A stretch of 64,000 bases of DNA from assembly GCF_004193775.1 (NCBI RefSeq), contig NC_041003.1:50458111-50522110 (forward strand). The letters are read 5' to 3'. Under the pieces are notes generated by a model. The model searched no databases. It had not been told where the DNA came from and saw nothing but the letters and a program-made list of their open reading frames with translations. This document shows positions 1-15,778 of this stretch, piece by piece. The position numbers were made by a program, and so were the translations under genes. The DNA comes from Glycine soja. Lineage: Eukaryota > Streptophyta > Magnoliopsida > Fabales > Fabaceae. Positions within the stretch are counted from its first letter, which is position 1. Every line of letters begins with the position of its first letter.

Positions 1-579
1 TAATCACTTGTTTAGCTGAATTTCACTTTAGATGTCACAATCACTTACTAACATTCATACCAGTTAACAGTGTATTTTTCTGTTCCAAAACCATTCAATA
101 GACATTTCACAAATTTGTTCAAAGCCAATTTAACGTGCAAAAAAACACTCCATGCCTGGAATCATCTTTTATAATTTTAAAAACACTTTCAAATTTAATT
201 TTTATCATGTATGTTAATGGATTGTTGAATTGACGAATTGAGGTAGGTCTACTAACATATCCATAATCCTACACGGGGTAATTGATCAGTTCCAAGGTAG
301 AAAATAAGTAGATAGAGGACATTCGATGTGATGAAACCACAATTTTGATGCTATGGATGACTACTAATGTCATGAAGCAAATTCAAATAACTTGACAAAA
401 AATATATAATTTCGGACAATGTTCAGATGGAAACACGCGTTTGATGCACAGTGGCAAGAATTTGAAACAAAGAAATCAGTTACAGTAACAGGTAATTGAA
501 ATATTGAGGTCCGATTGACCTGTGCTGAACTAAATATATATATATATATCCTCCAACCATCCATGTTGTATATACATGG
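1..579. other. 3' flank of the UGT gene, no gene seen
   Basis: This stretch is AT-rich and lies downstream of the minus-strand glycosyltransferase. It probably includes that gene's 3' UTR. Its only open frame is a 64-residue one with no recognisable motif. A short TA dinucleotide run lies near 535-550. I see nothing else. Confidence 0.5.
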
Positions 580-1971
580 TTAGACTTGATTCATTATATA
601 ATCAATCAAACGACCTAAATAAGAGTGGGAACATCCACCTTCTAAGGAAGTCGTCCTACTTTTTTCACTCATTTCCTTGACTCTCTTCTTTGTGTCTAGA
701 TCCATGTCCATCAGATTCCTTATTCCGTTTTGTATCTTGTCCGCACTCAAAAGAGTGTTAGGTCCAGCCATGAACTGCACCCTGTAATCCAACGCAATCT
801 CCACAGCCATGTTGAGCTCACGGACCAGTAAAAATGCATTGGTCTGCTGTTCGGCGTAGAGCGGCCAGGTGGCAATGGGCACACCAAAATATATGCTCTC
901 AAGGGTAGAATTCCAACCGCAGTGGGAAACAAAGCCTCCAGTGGCCGGGTGGGCCAGTATTTGGGCCTGAGGGGCCCATCCGATGACCTTTCCGATTCCT
1001 GCCGTCCGATCTAGGAAGCCCGGGGGTAAAATTTCAACGAAATCGGAGGGAAGGTAATCAGAGGGCATGGCCATGAAACTGGAATCACTGGGGGGAGGTT
1101 TCCGCAGGGACCATAGGAAGCGGAGGCCACTGTCCTGAAGAGCACGTGCAATCTCCCTGACCTGGTCCTCTCCAAAAGAACCCTTGCTCCCGAAGCACAG
1201 GAATACTACAGAGGAGGGAGGCTGACTGTCTAGCCAGTCGAGGATGTCCCTGTCGTTATCATCCTGGAAATGGGACTTGGGGTTTGGGTTTAGCATGGGT
1301 CCAACCGGATAAATGGCGTGGGAGGAGAAGGAGCTCACCGCACGGGATTCCAGCTCCTGGAATGAATTTACTATAATAGCATCGGCTTTCTTGAGGCCAG
1401 CCCCGTAGGCCAAGAAAATGGGGTCCCAGTCCTTGTCGAGCACAAGAGAAGGCAAAGCTGTTGGCGGGACTGGGTTGGCGAAGGAGGGGATGAGCAAGTG
1501 AGTTTGGGACTCCCTGAAGTGGGTCTTGTCCTGTTCCCTCAGGGTGTGAAGATGAAGCATCAAACCAAGAAAGGCAAGGCCTGAGGTGAAGAAGACCAGC
1601 GAAGGAACCTTCAAGTCTTTGGCCACATCAATCATGGTTGTGCAGAACATGTCCACGACAAAGGCGGCGAGTGCTGGGGCGGAGTCGTCAGAGATGAGGT
1701 TGGAGACAGCTTGTTTGACGTGTGGTTTTTGTTGTTCGAGGAGAGAGGTCATTGCTGGTTCAGATTTGGAGGGTGATTCGGGGAGGTTGATGAACTGGAG
1801 ACGTTGGGATGCAAGGGACTCTGTGTAAGCAGCACTTGTGGTGTCCATTACCAACACACTGATCCAGAGACGCTCATCGTGGTTGATGAGAAGCTTGGCG
1901 AACTCAATGGTGGGCACAAGATGACCAACTCCTGGAGAAGGGATAAACACCACTCGTGCAGCTTTCTTCAT
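580..1971 (-). CDS. UDP-glycosyltransferase, UGT71-like
   Basis: A family 1 glycosyltransferase of 463 residues in one exon, the normal length for plant UGTs. Members move glucose from UDP-glucose to hydroxyl groups of small molecules such as flavonoids, phenylpropanoids or terpenoids, usually in the cytosol. Seen: the N-terminal catalytic His17 in PSPGVGHLVP, the partner Asp107 in VVDMFC, FLCFGSKGSF near 257-267, and a full 44-residue PSPG donor-binding box at 332-375, running from WAPQ through HCGWNSTLES to AEQ. The Gln that ends the box is the family's usual mark for UDP-glucose. The C-terminal KRVKEMSEKSR region and the DYR motif fit group E/UGT71, as in Medicago UGT71G1. The start is the first Met before the beta-strand and His motif. 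The gene looks intact. Its acceptor cannot be deduced. It is divergent from the CCT gene, with 1.2 kb between them. Confidence 0.95.
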   Translation of the reverse strand: MKKAARVVFIPSPGVGHLVPTIEFAKLLINHDERLWISVLVMDTTSAAYTESLASQRLQFINLPESPSKSEPAMTSLLEQQKPHVKQAVSNLISDDSAPALAAFVVDMFCTTMIDVAKDLKVPSLVFFTSGLAFLGLMLHLHTLREQDKTHFRESQTHLLIPSFANPVPPTALPSLVLDKDWDPIFLAYGAGLKKADAIIVNSFQELESRAVSSFSSHAIYPVGPMLNPNPKSHFQDDNDRDILDWLDSQPPSSVVFLCFGSKGSFGEDQVREIARALQDSGLRFLWSLRKPPPSDSSFMAMPSDYLPSDFVEILPPGFLDRTAGIGKVIGWAPQAQILAHPATGGFVSHCGWNSTLESIYFGVPIATWPLYAEQQTNAFLLVRELNMAVEIALDYRVQFMAGPNTLLSADKIQNGIRNLMDMDLDTKKRVKEMSEKSRTTSLEGGCSHSYLGRLIDYIMNQV

Positions 1972-3196
1972 CCTTCCTCACAACTCAAGTCCACGCAAGT
2001 CTTTTTCTTTTTATGCTGATTGGGGTCTTATCGTCAACCTATGATATTGGCATATGTGGACATGGATGGACGTTATAACCCCAAAGCTGATTGGGCAAAC
2101 AAGTAAAAATGGGCTGGCAGAGTAGGAGAATCCACATGTATTTTGATGAAGGCCTTAACCATGAAGAACAAGTCCTTTTCAGGACTCGAGCCATTGGAAT
2201 GCAAGAGCCTTCGTCTTCTTCAGAAGAACCAGAAAGGTCCATGTCAAGTCACGTCCACAATGTGCCTGAATTTTGTTCATTTATCAACACCACTTCTCAA
2301 ACGAAGCATTTACTTACAAACCCATCACCAGAAGAGTGGCAATAGTACTAGTACTTGTTTATAATTTATTTCTCAAACCACTTTTTTTTTTTTTTTAATT
2401 TCATCTGTATATTTCTATTTCCTTAATCGTTTATTTGTTTCAATCTATCATTTTCATCTTTATTTTTAAATTAAATTTCAATAAATTTTAAAAAGTATCT
2501 ATTTATAAACAAATTAAATTATAATATAATTTATACAATAAGTAACTAACTATTGTAAACTTTAAATGTATACAAAATATTTATCAGTTACATTACACAC
2601 ACTAATATATACTTAAATATTTTTTAACATATAAATTATATTTTAGATTTTTAATAAATAATGATGAACATCACTTAAATTATTTTAATAAAAGATAAAA
2701 TACTCAAAATGAATACGAGTATCTACATTATATGAATGATTTATTACATCAAATGTTTCCTTAATATTAAATATATAAATGTGATAAATATTAAAAAAAA
2801 GATTTATTACACGTAATAGTTATATTTGCCTCCAACAAAGTTACTAATAATAAATGATATATGGGATTTCAGAAAATGTTTCAACAATAATTTATTTTAT
2901 TTTATCAAAATAATGTATTTTATTTAAAAGAAATTCATGTAAACATATGGATTATATGCCATTAATTTGATAGTAATACTATCGTTTTTATTTCTGTACC
3001 AAAAAAATTGATAGTATTATTGGATATATTGTTAATAAAAAAAAAAACAATCATTTACTACTCCTGGTCTTGGTTTTAAGAAGAAAAAGAAGATTTGGGA
3101 GGAAAATAGTGAAGAAAAAGCGCATACGGCGTTTGCGAAATTGCGATTTCATGTCATAGAGAGGAAAAGAGGAGAGGCGGGGCGGAGCAGAGACGA
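1972..3196. promoter_or_regulatory. intergenic region between divergent UGT and CCT genes
   Basis: This 1.2-kb stretch must hold both promoters. The part at 1985-2350 has ordinary base composition and small meaningless open frames. The part at 2370-3050 is extremely AT-rich. No clear TATA box or other element could be assigned with confidence. The 5' UTR of the CCT gene probably occupies the purine-rich part just before 3197. Confidence 0.4.
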
Positions 3197-6246
<3,050 letters not shown>

Positions 6247-8253
6247 GTATACTTCGGTGGAGTTGGTTTCTCGGAAGAATGTCAATAGCAACTGTCCATG
6301 CGATATCTGTAATATTATATGCATTATATTGGATAGTGGATTTGAAGTTGCACAAGGGAACTTTCATTTTGCTGGTGCGGTCAAAATTTTGCGTGTTGAA
6401 TGCTGGTATACAAGAAAGTGTTGTTTGTGCATATGCTTAATTTTAGATGGAAAAATACCATGTCCTTTTTTATTACGTTGCTAGATCAGGGAAGGAAAAT
6501 CACTACTTCCCCGGACAATCTAACGTGAATTTTCACGTCCCATTGAAGTCATCAATTATAACTTTTGCATCTTGTAGGCATCATATATATTATGTGCGTG
6601 TTTTGGATATATGTCTGTAGAATTAAGTTTTAATCAATGTGATTTTATAAGAATGTGAGTTTTTAGTCATGTGATTTTTGTTTTCATGTATTAGAAAATT
6701 GATTTTGGCATGTTTAAAAACTTGCAATCACAAATGATTTTGGACATGTAATCACCAAAACGACTTGAGTTTAACATAACTAGGGATATATATAAAACAA
6801 ATAACACAACTTAAGAGTCTTAATACAAAAATTACTTTTAATTGCTTCCATTAAACTTGAATTTGAAACTTGGAATTTTGTTTCCAACATTATACCAAGC
6901 ATCATGGTCAACTGAAAAATCATGTTTGACTCATTTTAAACTCAAGTTGAAACATGTCAAAATATAGGTCCAAATACATGTTAACAACTATATAATTTCA
7001 AATAGACTTATTTTTTCACAATATGGGGATTTTACTATTATAAAGAGAGGGCTGCTTCTTGCTTCCACATTTTACGTTTCCAAAGGCGACAGAGATAAGG
7101 AATGTTATTTATATATAATACAAATTTATATTAACTTTTATGCAAAAGAGATAGGAAACAAGTATATAACAAAATAGAAAAATGGTATTTGGACACTATT
7201 TCATTTAGTGTGTGTTTAGTTTCACGATAAAAAAAATTGATTCTGAGTCTAAAATTAATTTTAAATAAATATTTACATGTTTGGATCCGTGCCCAGAAGT
7301 CACATTCTCCAGAAAATTCACATCAAATAGTTTAGAATACACAGAAAGTGTGGATCAAGTTCAATGTGATGTTAAAGCAAACATGCACGAAGTTTAAATA
7401 ACTTTTACATTGAATAAAAAATTTATAATTTATAATGAGTTTTATTCCAAACTTTATATTGCCACTGGACTCCACTGCTTCCAACAATTCACTCTACCTT
7501 TATTGCCACTGGACTCCACTTCAAACTCTAGTCCAACTTCTACCAATAAGAAACTCCCCAATTCTCTTTTTTTCTTTTTCACGCTATTTTATAGATTCTA
7601 ACACCTGCTTACCACCTTCTTATTCTTTAACTCTTCTAACAATTATATTCGAAAATAAAATCAAACTTTTACCTTGACGCCAAATGGGGCTGAAAAGGCC
7701 TTCCATTCTCTACTTGGGCTTAAAACTTCTTTCACCTCTAATTATTCTTTCCTCCACCCCCTTGCATTTTGGACTGGAAAGCCTAATCGGACACGCTAAC
7801 ACCTCTCTTTTAAATATTGTGAATAATTATAATTTATTAAAATTCATTCATTTTTGATAACTTTAAGAAACCAATCAAAATTTATAAGCAAGAGAATTGA
7901 GAGGCATGTGAAGAAAGGTGTGGGAGCCGAGTGCAGAGGAAAAACCTAGAATGGAGAATCGTGGGAGAAGTGTAAGGATCATAAAGTTGGCATGTCACGA
8001 GTTGCAGTTGGCGGGTAATAATCGTGGGATAACTAACTATTGCTGAAAAGCGAATAATCTTTCGAGTTTGGTTAATTAATTAATTAATTATCTCAATCAA
8101 ATGATCCCTAACCCTTGTTCGGATCGGTATCATCATTTTCACCCCTCTTTTCCTTCTATTATTATAATTCTAATCAAACTATAATATAATACATTATGGC
8201 GTTTGGGCATTTGATGCCATGACTGTAACAGTTTTGCCAAAGCGTTTCCTTGG
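6247..8253. other. intergenic, 3' UTR of CCT and upstream region of the RING-CH gene
   Basis: The first few hundred bases are probably CCT 3' UTR. The rest is AT-rich with no coding signal. A (TTAA)n run lies near 8073-8089. The 5' UTR of the RING-CH gene probably begins after 8100, but no promoter box was assigned. Confidence 0.4.
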
Positions 8254-8476
8254 ATGGAAAAGAGAGGTGTCAGTGCTGATGCTGAGCTCCAACTTGCTGA
8301 TTTTGGGCCGGATCCTGCCCAGGTTACTCTAAATATTTTCTTCTGAAATGAAACCCTGGGTTTGGTTTGATCTGAATAATCGTAATGTGACTACTAAATT
8401 ATTTCTGTGCTTTCTTTTCATTCAAGATCTTTTTTTTTTTTTTGTGGGTCTGGGTGTGGCAGTGCACTATAATCTG

Positions 8477-8507
<31 letters not shown>

Positions 8508-11500
8508 CAATTGATTAGAATTAGATTACTATTGTTTTTGTAACCAAAAAAGATTACTAATGTTTTACTAGTATTTAGATTAACTGGATAGACTAAGTAA
8601 TTATTAATTATAACACCATGCCATCATAAAAGGAATACAAACAGGTCCAGCTCTGAATTATACTTTGATGGCATGGCATTGTAGACATGTACTGGAAATG
8701 AAAAGGGTGACAAGGCCTTCCGGATTCCTCAGTCCAGACGACCTAATCTATCCTCACTGCAAATACCAGCACGGTCACTAGATATTGCATTATCTACTTT
8801 TGCAAAGACTGATGGTCCTTTGGTTTCACGATCAAGTCCTGGTTCCACAAGAGGACTTCCCCCAAGGCCAAATTCAGCCAAAGTCAGGTCTTCAATGAGA
8901 GGTTTACTTCCTCAGAGGAGCTTCAAGATAAATACCTGTTCCCAGGATATTGAAAGGACAGGTCTCATAGTTCCTAACACTCCCCCATCAGATGCTCCTT
9001 TGGATAAACCTTCCTCTTCTACTCATCTGTCTCTTAATAATAAGGTTATCTCCCCATCAACAAAAGTTTCACATTCATTACCAGTTACTCCATTTGCAAC
9101 TTCGGCTGCAGAGAATGGACACGGAAGACATTTAGGATGTGATTCTGGTTTAAGTGTATGTTTCCACTGTTCATTCTAGTTTCAAGACCAAAACAACTAC
9201 TTTTACATTGTACTTATTATTTACATTTTGTAAGTAAAAAATGGCACATGTTACTTAATGTATGTATGCCTTTTCTTTTTGTATAGACAATGGAAGTTCA
9301 TCAGCATATGATGCGATCATTTTCAGTCCCAGTTAATGGCAAATCCACTAATTTAAGGGTTACAGATTCTAGGGGCTTGATTCGTGTAATTTCGGCAAAA
9401 CCACATCGTGAAACTGTTGGTGGAAAGTCAACTGACGGGGCTTTCGTTCCAGAGATTGGTAATTCCTCAAAAATATATGGAATTTTCAAAATTCTCTTCT
9501 AAAGGTCCCTTTTAAACTTCTTGATTAAAATGTGCATAATTTGAAATGTTCTGTCATTTTGAAAAGCAACGTGTATTTGATATCGAGTTGAGCACTAAAC
9601 CATAAATTAAATGAAACTAGCAACAATAATATAGAAGAAAGAAAATAGAGGTTTCCTGGAGATATAATCTAAGGAAAACCTTTTCATTTCATTGCAGTGG
9701 ACTCTCCAAATTAAAGAAAGAAATGATAATACTGAATGAAGTTTATAATGATGTTAACTTTTAATTTTGATTCTCAATTTGATCTTAGGGTTTTAGTTAA
9801 TGGTTTGTTTTCTTTTTCTGAGTTAGGATTCCTATAGAATGCATAAATTTTTTAATCAATATGCTATTCTCATTATCCTGTATTGTCTTGTTAACTGTAT
9901 GCTTAAATCCCTCCTCCTCCTTTGTGTCTTTTCACTCTGTTCTTTCCTTTCCAGCCATTGAAGATGCTACTGAGGATATTCCAGAGGAACAAGCAGTCTG
10001 TAGGATTTGTTTGGTGGAGCTTGGGGAAGGAGGGAATACACTTAAGATGGAATGCAGTTGTAAAGGTGATCTTGCACTTGCTCACCAAGAATGTGCAGTA
10101 AAGTGGTTTAGTATTAAGGGAAACAGGACCTGTGATGTCTGCAAGCAGGATGTCCAAAACCTCCCAGTAACACTGTTGAAAATTTATAATCCTGAAACTC
10201 TTGCTAGGCAGGGATCAAATGTGTCACAACAGTCAGAAATAGTTTATTACAGGTATGTTTAATTACTTCACCGTGTTAGTCATCTGTGCGTTCTATTAGC
10301 ACTTAAACTGACATAGAAGAGACCTAAAGTGTTATCTATGATATGATATTAGGGCAACCAGGCTGGTTATAAATTTTTATAAAGTAGTAGATCTTAATTA
10401 TTTTGGGTTGTTAAGTTTAAAACGCTTCAGCTTCAGTAAGTGGCACTGTGGCAGTAAGATGTGCTGTTGGTATTGTTTGGTATCCTTTTTGTTCCTTTTA
10501 AGGAAAAGAAAGAATACAAGGAAAAAATTACAAAGAATAGATTTCCTTCTTTCACTTTACCAAAGAAAATAACAGAGCTGTCCAATCCCTTTTTATATTC
10601 ATCTAAGAATCCCCCCTTGGAAGAATCCATGTGCTGAGCTCCAATAAGATGCCATCAGAACAATAATGTTCTACACCAAGTTGAAGGATATTATCCTTGA
10701 GTAACCAAGCATCTCTTCTCCATCCTAAGACCCAAATGACAGTGTACAAGACACTGCCGTAAAACTTTACCCTCTGCACCTGCCAAATTTTAGAATTCAT
10801 CTAAAGAAACTGCTCGTTGCTATGGGTGAAAATCCAAGGCCCATCAAACACACCAAAAAGCCTTCTCCATATGCTATTGGCTGATGGACTGTCTAATAAA
10901 CATATGCAGTTGATTCTGATATTGAACAACATATACATCTGCTTCTTCTTTTTTTTTGGATAAACAAAGTATTTTTTAAGAAAAAAAGACATGTCAAAAC
11001 CTAGAGGATAATAAATAAATCAAAATCTCTTTGTTAATCTACCAAAGATACTCCTCCTAAAAAGACATAAACATCACCCTTCTTACGTCTACAAAAATCT
11101 ATGATAAATCATCAGCCGATCACTACTTTTCTAATTGTAATGTATTCTAGCATTTTAATGCATGACAGGATCTGGCAGGATGTACCAGTACTTATCTTGG
11201 TCAGCATGCTTTCGTACTTTTGTTTTCTAGAGCAACTACTGGTATGCTTTTCTTTGTATCTGTGCTGAAGTTTATGGTAACTGGCTAACTGCTGCTTGCA
11301 TCAAGTTATGATTTTGGGCTTATTGCATCTAATTATCACAGTGCCATCTACAAGAGAAACTTGCCTCTGAAAGATTATTTTGACCAACTTGTAGTTGTTA
11401 GTAGGTGATTCTGAAAATATAAACTCATCCACTGGTAGTATAGCAATTTTCTCAGTTTATAGATGAAGGAAAATTTTCTAGGTTTAGGGCATAATAACAG

Positions 11501-14457
11501 GGAAAACCTACTTAGGGCTTGTTTGTTTAAACTTATTTTTTATTTTTTATAATAAAATAAACAATTTTTTTTATGTTTGCCTAAATAGTTTTTTCTTAAA
11601 AAAAATAGTTTTATGCTTTTTTTAAGAAGGAAATCCTATCTGCTTCTTAAAAAGGTAAAAAATCACTTGTTTGAAGTTTAATTAATGCTGAAGGAGTGGG
11701 AAAAGTGGTTTACAATTTAGGCAGGTTGTAGGTCCAAATTTAAACAAATGGCTTTCTTTGCATTTTATTATTTTGTTCAATTTGTTCGTTAATTATTTCA
11801 TGGAATACATTTTTGTACCTATGTTCTGGGGAATAAAGGGAGGGATTTGAACCCACAACCTCTCCTTGCCCCCTTCTCCCTTTAACCACCAAGCCAACTT
11901 TATAAGTTATAACTACTGTTTTGTGTGAAATATAAGTGTGTCTGACACAATGGTTTCTAGTTTACCAGGTTTCAGATTTGGGATCTCATGCTCTTGCCAT
12001 TTCATTACCATTCTCCTGTGTTTTAGGTCTCCTTTCATCTATGATTGCATCAACCATGGGTAAAGCTGTTTTCTTCTCTCTTTCTTAACATTTGCACTTT
12101 TGATTTCATTTTTGTTCTGGTTTTTATTTTTATTACGAAGTATGAAAGTGAACTGGTATTCATGTATAATTTTCAAATTTATAGTAAGTTAGAGAAATGT
12201 TAGCAATATGCTCTTTATACTCCTTTGAAGGCACTTCCTTCTATTGGATGATATTCATGTAGGCCTCATCTCCTATTTAACGAGTCCCATTTATTATTTA
12301 CTAAGACTTGCATGAATTTTAATTCATGGTACAAAGTGTGTTGGAAAGAATTATTGGAAAGAGTTGCTAGAATTCATCAAGTAGGTTATTATGCACCAAG
12401 CTATGGTTAAAGATATGGGTAATGGTAAAGATAATCATGAGATAGTAAAATGGAATACATGCAATGGAAATTGAGAAATATTGGACAAACAAGTAACAAT
12501 GCATTGCAATTGACAAATATTGGACTAACTAGTAGGTTCTTATAAACATGTAAATCAGATGTTTCGACCTCCATTGGGCTGGAATTATTATTTAGTATGT
12601 CTTTCCTCACTAGACCTGTAAATTTCATTCCTTATCTGCGCTTTTCCTACCACCAAAAGAATTGAGATAAGTTACAAGGTCTGTACACCTCATTTCTCTA
12701 TTGAGAATTACCCTCATCACTACTGTAATTACTAAGTGTCTAACTCTTGTTTATCAAGGAAGAATAAGCATTCCTGTACCCCCAAAAAAGGAAGAATAAG
12801 CATGTTCAAGTATTTCTTGCTTGTTTATTTGAGTTTTTCAGTTTCTTTTTTTGAATATAAACTATATTTTAATTAAAGATGTTTAAAAAATTGTAATAGT
12901 TATGTAAGTTTTGTTTTTAAAAACTGTTTTACTTCTTTTTTCATAGGTTAAAAATATCAGCTTATGAAAAAAGCCCCCCAAAAAATTTATAATGCAGAAT
13001 CATTTTTGTAAGCTTTAACAAACTGGGAGGACCCAGAAAATAGAAGCTTTCCCTTTAACATCTGACGTTTTACTTCCATTTGCTTTTATAATGGGCTTTA
13101 TCTTAAAAGGCAGGGTTCTATAATAATAGTTTTTAAGTTAAAGGAGAAGTCAACATTGTTAAATAATTTTAATTTAAAGAGCAGTAGGAGCTTCAGTGAC
13201 AAAAATATCAAATGGAAGATAATCCAATTAAAAAGGAGTGGATGAAGACCTAAGAAAACTCGAAAAAGGTTCTAGCTCTAAATGGTGCTGATCCATATCC
13301 TCCTCTTCCTCCTTCCTCCTCCCTTAGTTTTCGTCTGTTAAGTCCTGTGGAAAAAAGCATTGATGTTGTTGTCCTACAGTGGGTGGATGGCTACAGTTCA
13401 AAGTTCTCTTTAGTTAATGCCGGGTTGTTACCCCTGTACTGGATCTTGATATTTGTATTTAAATGTAAATCTTGGACTTTGATTTTGAACCTGATTATGT
13501 GTGGGTTTTGGCAAATTGGGGGATACAGTTTAAGTCAGATGAGTTAAAAGAAACAAAGTTTGTTTGGGTTTTGGCAAATGGAGTATACGATTAAGTCTGG
13601 TGAGTTCAAAGGAACAATTTCTATCAGTTGCAACATCTGATTTGGTATCGAATATCTGATTTAAAACAAATAAAGTGGTAAAAGAAGCTGACATTGTCCT
13701 ATTGTTTCTGACATGAGAATTCATTAGAACAAGACCCATACTCTGTAATTTTCCTGTTCATTTTAAGTTTAGTGAGTTCAAAGAAACAATTTCTATCAGC
13801 CGCAACATCTGGTTTGGTGTGTAATGTCTGATTAAAACAAATAAAATGGCAAAAGAAGTTGACATTGTCCTAATGATTCTGATACGAGAATTGATTAGAA
13901 CAAGGCCCATACTCTGTAACTTCTTTGTTCATTAGATCCTCTGGAGTTGCTTTAATCCTATTCTGTAGACTACATGATACAGGGTTATTAATTTCTGATT
14001 AACATGAGTGATGCTGTTGTGGTGGCAGTGAGCAGGAGTTTCGTATGGGCTTATGCTTGCTTCCAGTTTGCAATTCTCATCCTGTTATCTCATGTATTTT
14101 ATACTATTGTAAGATGATATCCTGACTTCGTGAAGATACTTGGCACTCGGTGAGAGTGAAAATATATATATTTTGACATCTACCTTTTTTTCACTTTTGT
14201 AGCTCAATTTTAATGCAATTCTCTCCATTCTCCTTTCCTCATTCACTGGATTTGGGATTGCAGTCAGTATGAATTCTCTCATTATGGAATTCATTGGATG
14301 GAGAACTAGCAGGCGGGTTCAATCCTCCATTGAGAATGTTAACAGGACACAGCAGCAGCATCGTGAGCATGTGCAACAACAGGGACAGGAAGATGAAGGA
14401 CAACATCACTTACAAAGACAACAAGAGCATCATCTGCCGCAGCATGGTAACAGTTGA
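8254..14457 (+). CDS. RING-CH (RINGv/MARCH-type) membrane zinc-finger protein
   Basis: Probable membrane-bound E3 ubiquitin ligase. Eight exons: 8254-8322, 8685-9155, 9287-9458, 9955-10252, 11169-11241, 11969-12059, 14029-14108 and 14203-14457, giving 1509 nt and 502 residues. The first 237 residues are Ser/Pro/Arg-rich and low in complexity. The zinc finger is C4HC3: C253, C256, C271, C273, H281, C284, C297 and C300, with the Trp288 typical of RING-CH. Four hydrophobic segments follow at about 340-361, 367-388, 397-417 and 424-446. The tail is Gln/His-rich. The layout matches the plant RINGv family (Arabidopsis RING/FYVE/PHD superfamily proteins). All introns are GT-AG and in phase. The first exon has only 23 codons and the true start could lie elsewhere, so the N-terminus is the least certain part. 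Introns 4 and 6 carry repeats. Substrates are unknown. Confidence 0.9.
10610..10950 (-). mobile_element. LINE-like remnant in intron 4 of the RING-CH gene
   Basis: Two abutting minus-strand frames read through a segment like the C-terminal zinc-binding region of plant LINE polyproteins: SIWRRLFGVFDGPWIF, then KFYGSVLYTVIWVLGWRR. The pattern of a Trp-rich block followed by W..W..RR/RN is typical of that region. It is broken by a stop between the two parts. No reverse transcriptase part is visible nearby. Confidence 0.45.
11514..11695. repeat. short interspersed AT-rich repeat, copy 1 (intron 5)
   Basis: This 180-bp segment starts at ACTTAGGGCTTGTTTGTTTA and is recognisably similar along its length to 15212-15415. 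Both have an AT-rich core with TTCTTAAAAA blocks. Two diverged copies 3.7 kb apart suggest a MITE or other short dispersed element. No terminal inverted repeat was established. Confidence 0.4.
13592..13936. repeat. tandem duplication, about 172 bp, in intron 6 of the RING-CH gene
   Basis: Two diverged copies begin at 13592 and 13764 with TAAGT(C/T)T(G/A)GTGAGTTCAAA and end near CATACTCTGTAA and CTTTGTTCAT. A partial third copy seems to precede them (13510-13590, TTTTGGCAAATxG and GATGAGTTAAAAGAAACAA). The repeat is intronic and has no coding potential. Confidence 0.7.
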
Positions 14458-15778
14458 TACAACTGATTCAGGGCAGTCTTCCTCAATTATGAAGACTTCT
14501 GTTCTTCTTCTTCTTCTTCTTCTTTTTCTTACTAACTTTTTACACTATATACATGAGTGAGAATTTCCACTTGAAGGTGTGAACCATGATATTTGTTAAC
14601 ATAGTTAAGCGTTACTTTTGTATGTTATCCTCTTTTCCTTTCACTGACAAGCAATCCCATCGACTAATTCAACCCCATCAATGAAAACACCCTCAAGTTA
14701 CTACCGGCGATTTGTCACGAACAGAGTGCATGAATAAAAAGGAAATTTTTAAGTCCCGGAAAAGTTACTAGCAATTCCCCAAATGACAAAAATATAGAAA
14801 ATAAAAGAAAAAGGTTGCTACAGTTTAAGGTGTCCTAGATAGAGTGCATGGACTTCAGGTAACCAGATGCCGGTTTAAATTTATTAAATTGGCAAATGGA
14901 AGGGTAAAACTATGAGAAATTGATTACACATGTACGTAGCTATGACAAAACCATGCAATGTAATGCCAAGGCGAGCCCCAAAATACCCATTCCAAAAGCA
15001 AAGGAGATTATGATCTGCTACCCAATTATCTCCCGCAATACATGGAATTATACAACACAAATCTGTGGAAGAGATGAAAAGAATATTTCTCATCTATGCC
15101 ACCATCCTTTTAATGGAGAGAGCCCTTAGCTTCTACATCTTGCGGATGCAGGGGAATTGCTGGAAATATATATGCTGTAGTTCACTTTTAGAATAAGGAC
15201 AATGGAAAAACCAACTTAGGGAAATTTATGACTAGTTTATTTAAATTTATTTATTGAAACAAATGCTTGTTTTAATAAAATAAATATATTTTTTATTTTT
15301 TTAGTATATTTGTCTAAATTATTTCTTAAAAAAATGGTTTATTTTAAGAAACAAATCCTTTGCTTCTTAAAAAATACTTATCTAAAAAACACTTATTTTA
15401 AACAAATCCACCATCATAATATCTTTAATTCTTGGTAAAAGTGTCAAACCACAGTTGAATTATCAAATTACAAGTACAAAAAATATGTTGCAGTTCCAAC
15501 TTAACCATTATGAAAACTTAAAAGACGTGTCATTAAACGAAGAAAACACATGACTAACTGAAAAAGAGTAATTGTATAAAAGTTATTTTGTGTAGAATTA
15601 AATTGCTTTTTGGTACATATGTGGAGAGTTAAATTTATTATATAGAAGTAGAATAATGCTCTTTCAAATTGCAATTCAAGAAAACACGAGTGAAGTCCAA
15701 ATTAAAGCACAGACTATGATCTAATGCTTCATGACATTAGAAAAAAAGAAGAAAAATTTTGTTTCTAAATGGATTATT
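14458..15778. other. 3' UTR of the RING-CH gene and intergenic DNA
   Basis: A CTT microsatellite at about 14502-14525 lies just after the stop codon and is probably in the 3' UTR. The rest has no coding signal. A diverged second copy of the 11.5-kb short repeat lies at 15212-15415. Confidence 0.5.
15212..15415. repeat. short interspersed AT-rich repeat, copy 2
   Basis: Diverged copy of the segment at 11514-11695, including the lead-in CCAACTTAGGG and the closing TTAAACAAATCC. See that entry. Confidence 0.4.
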
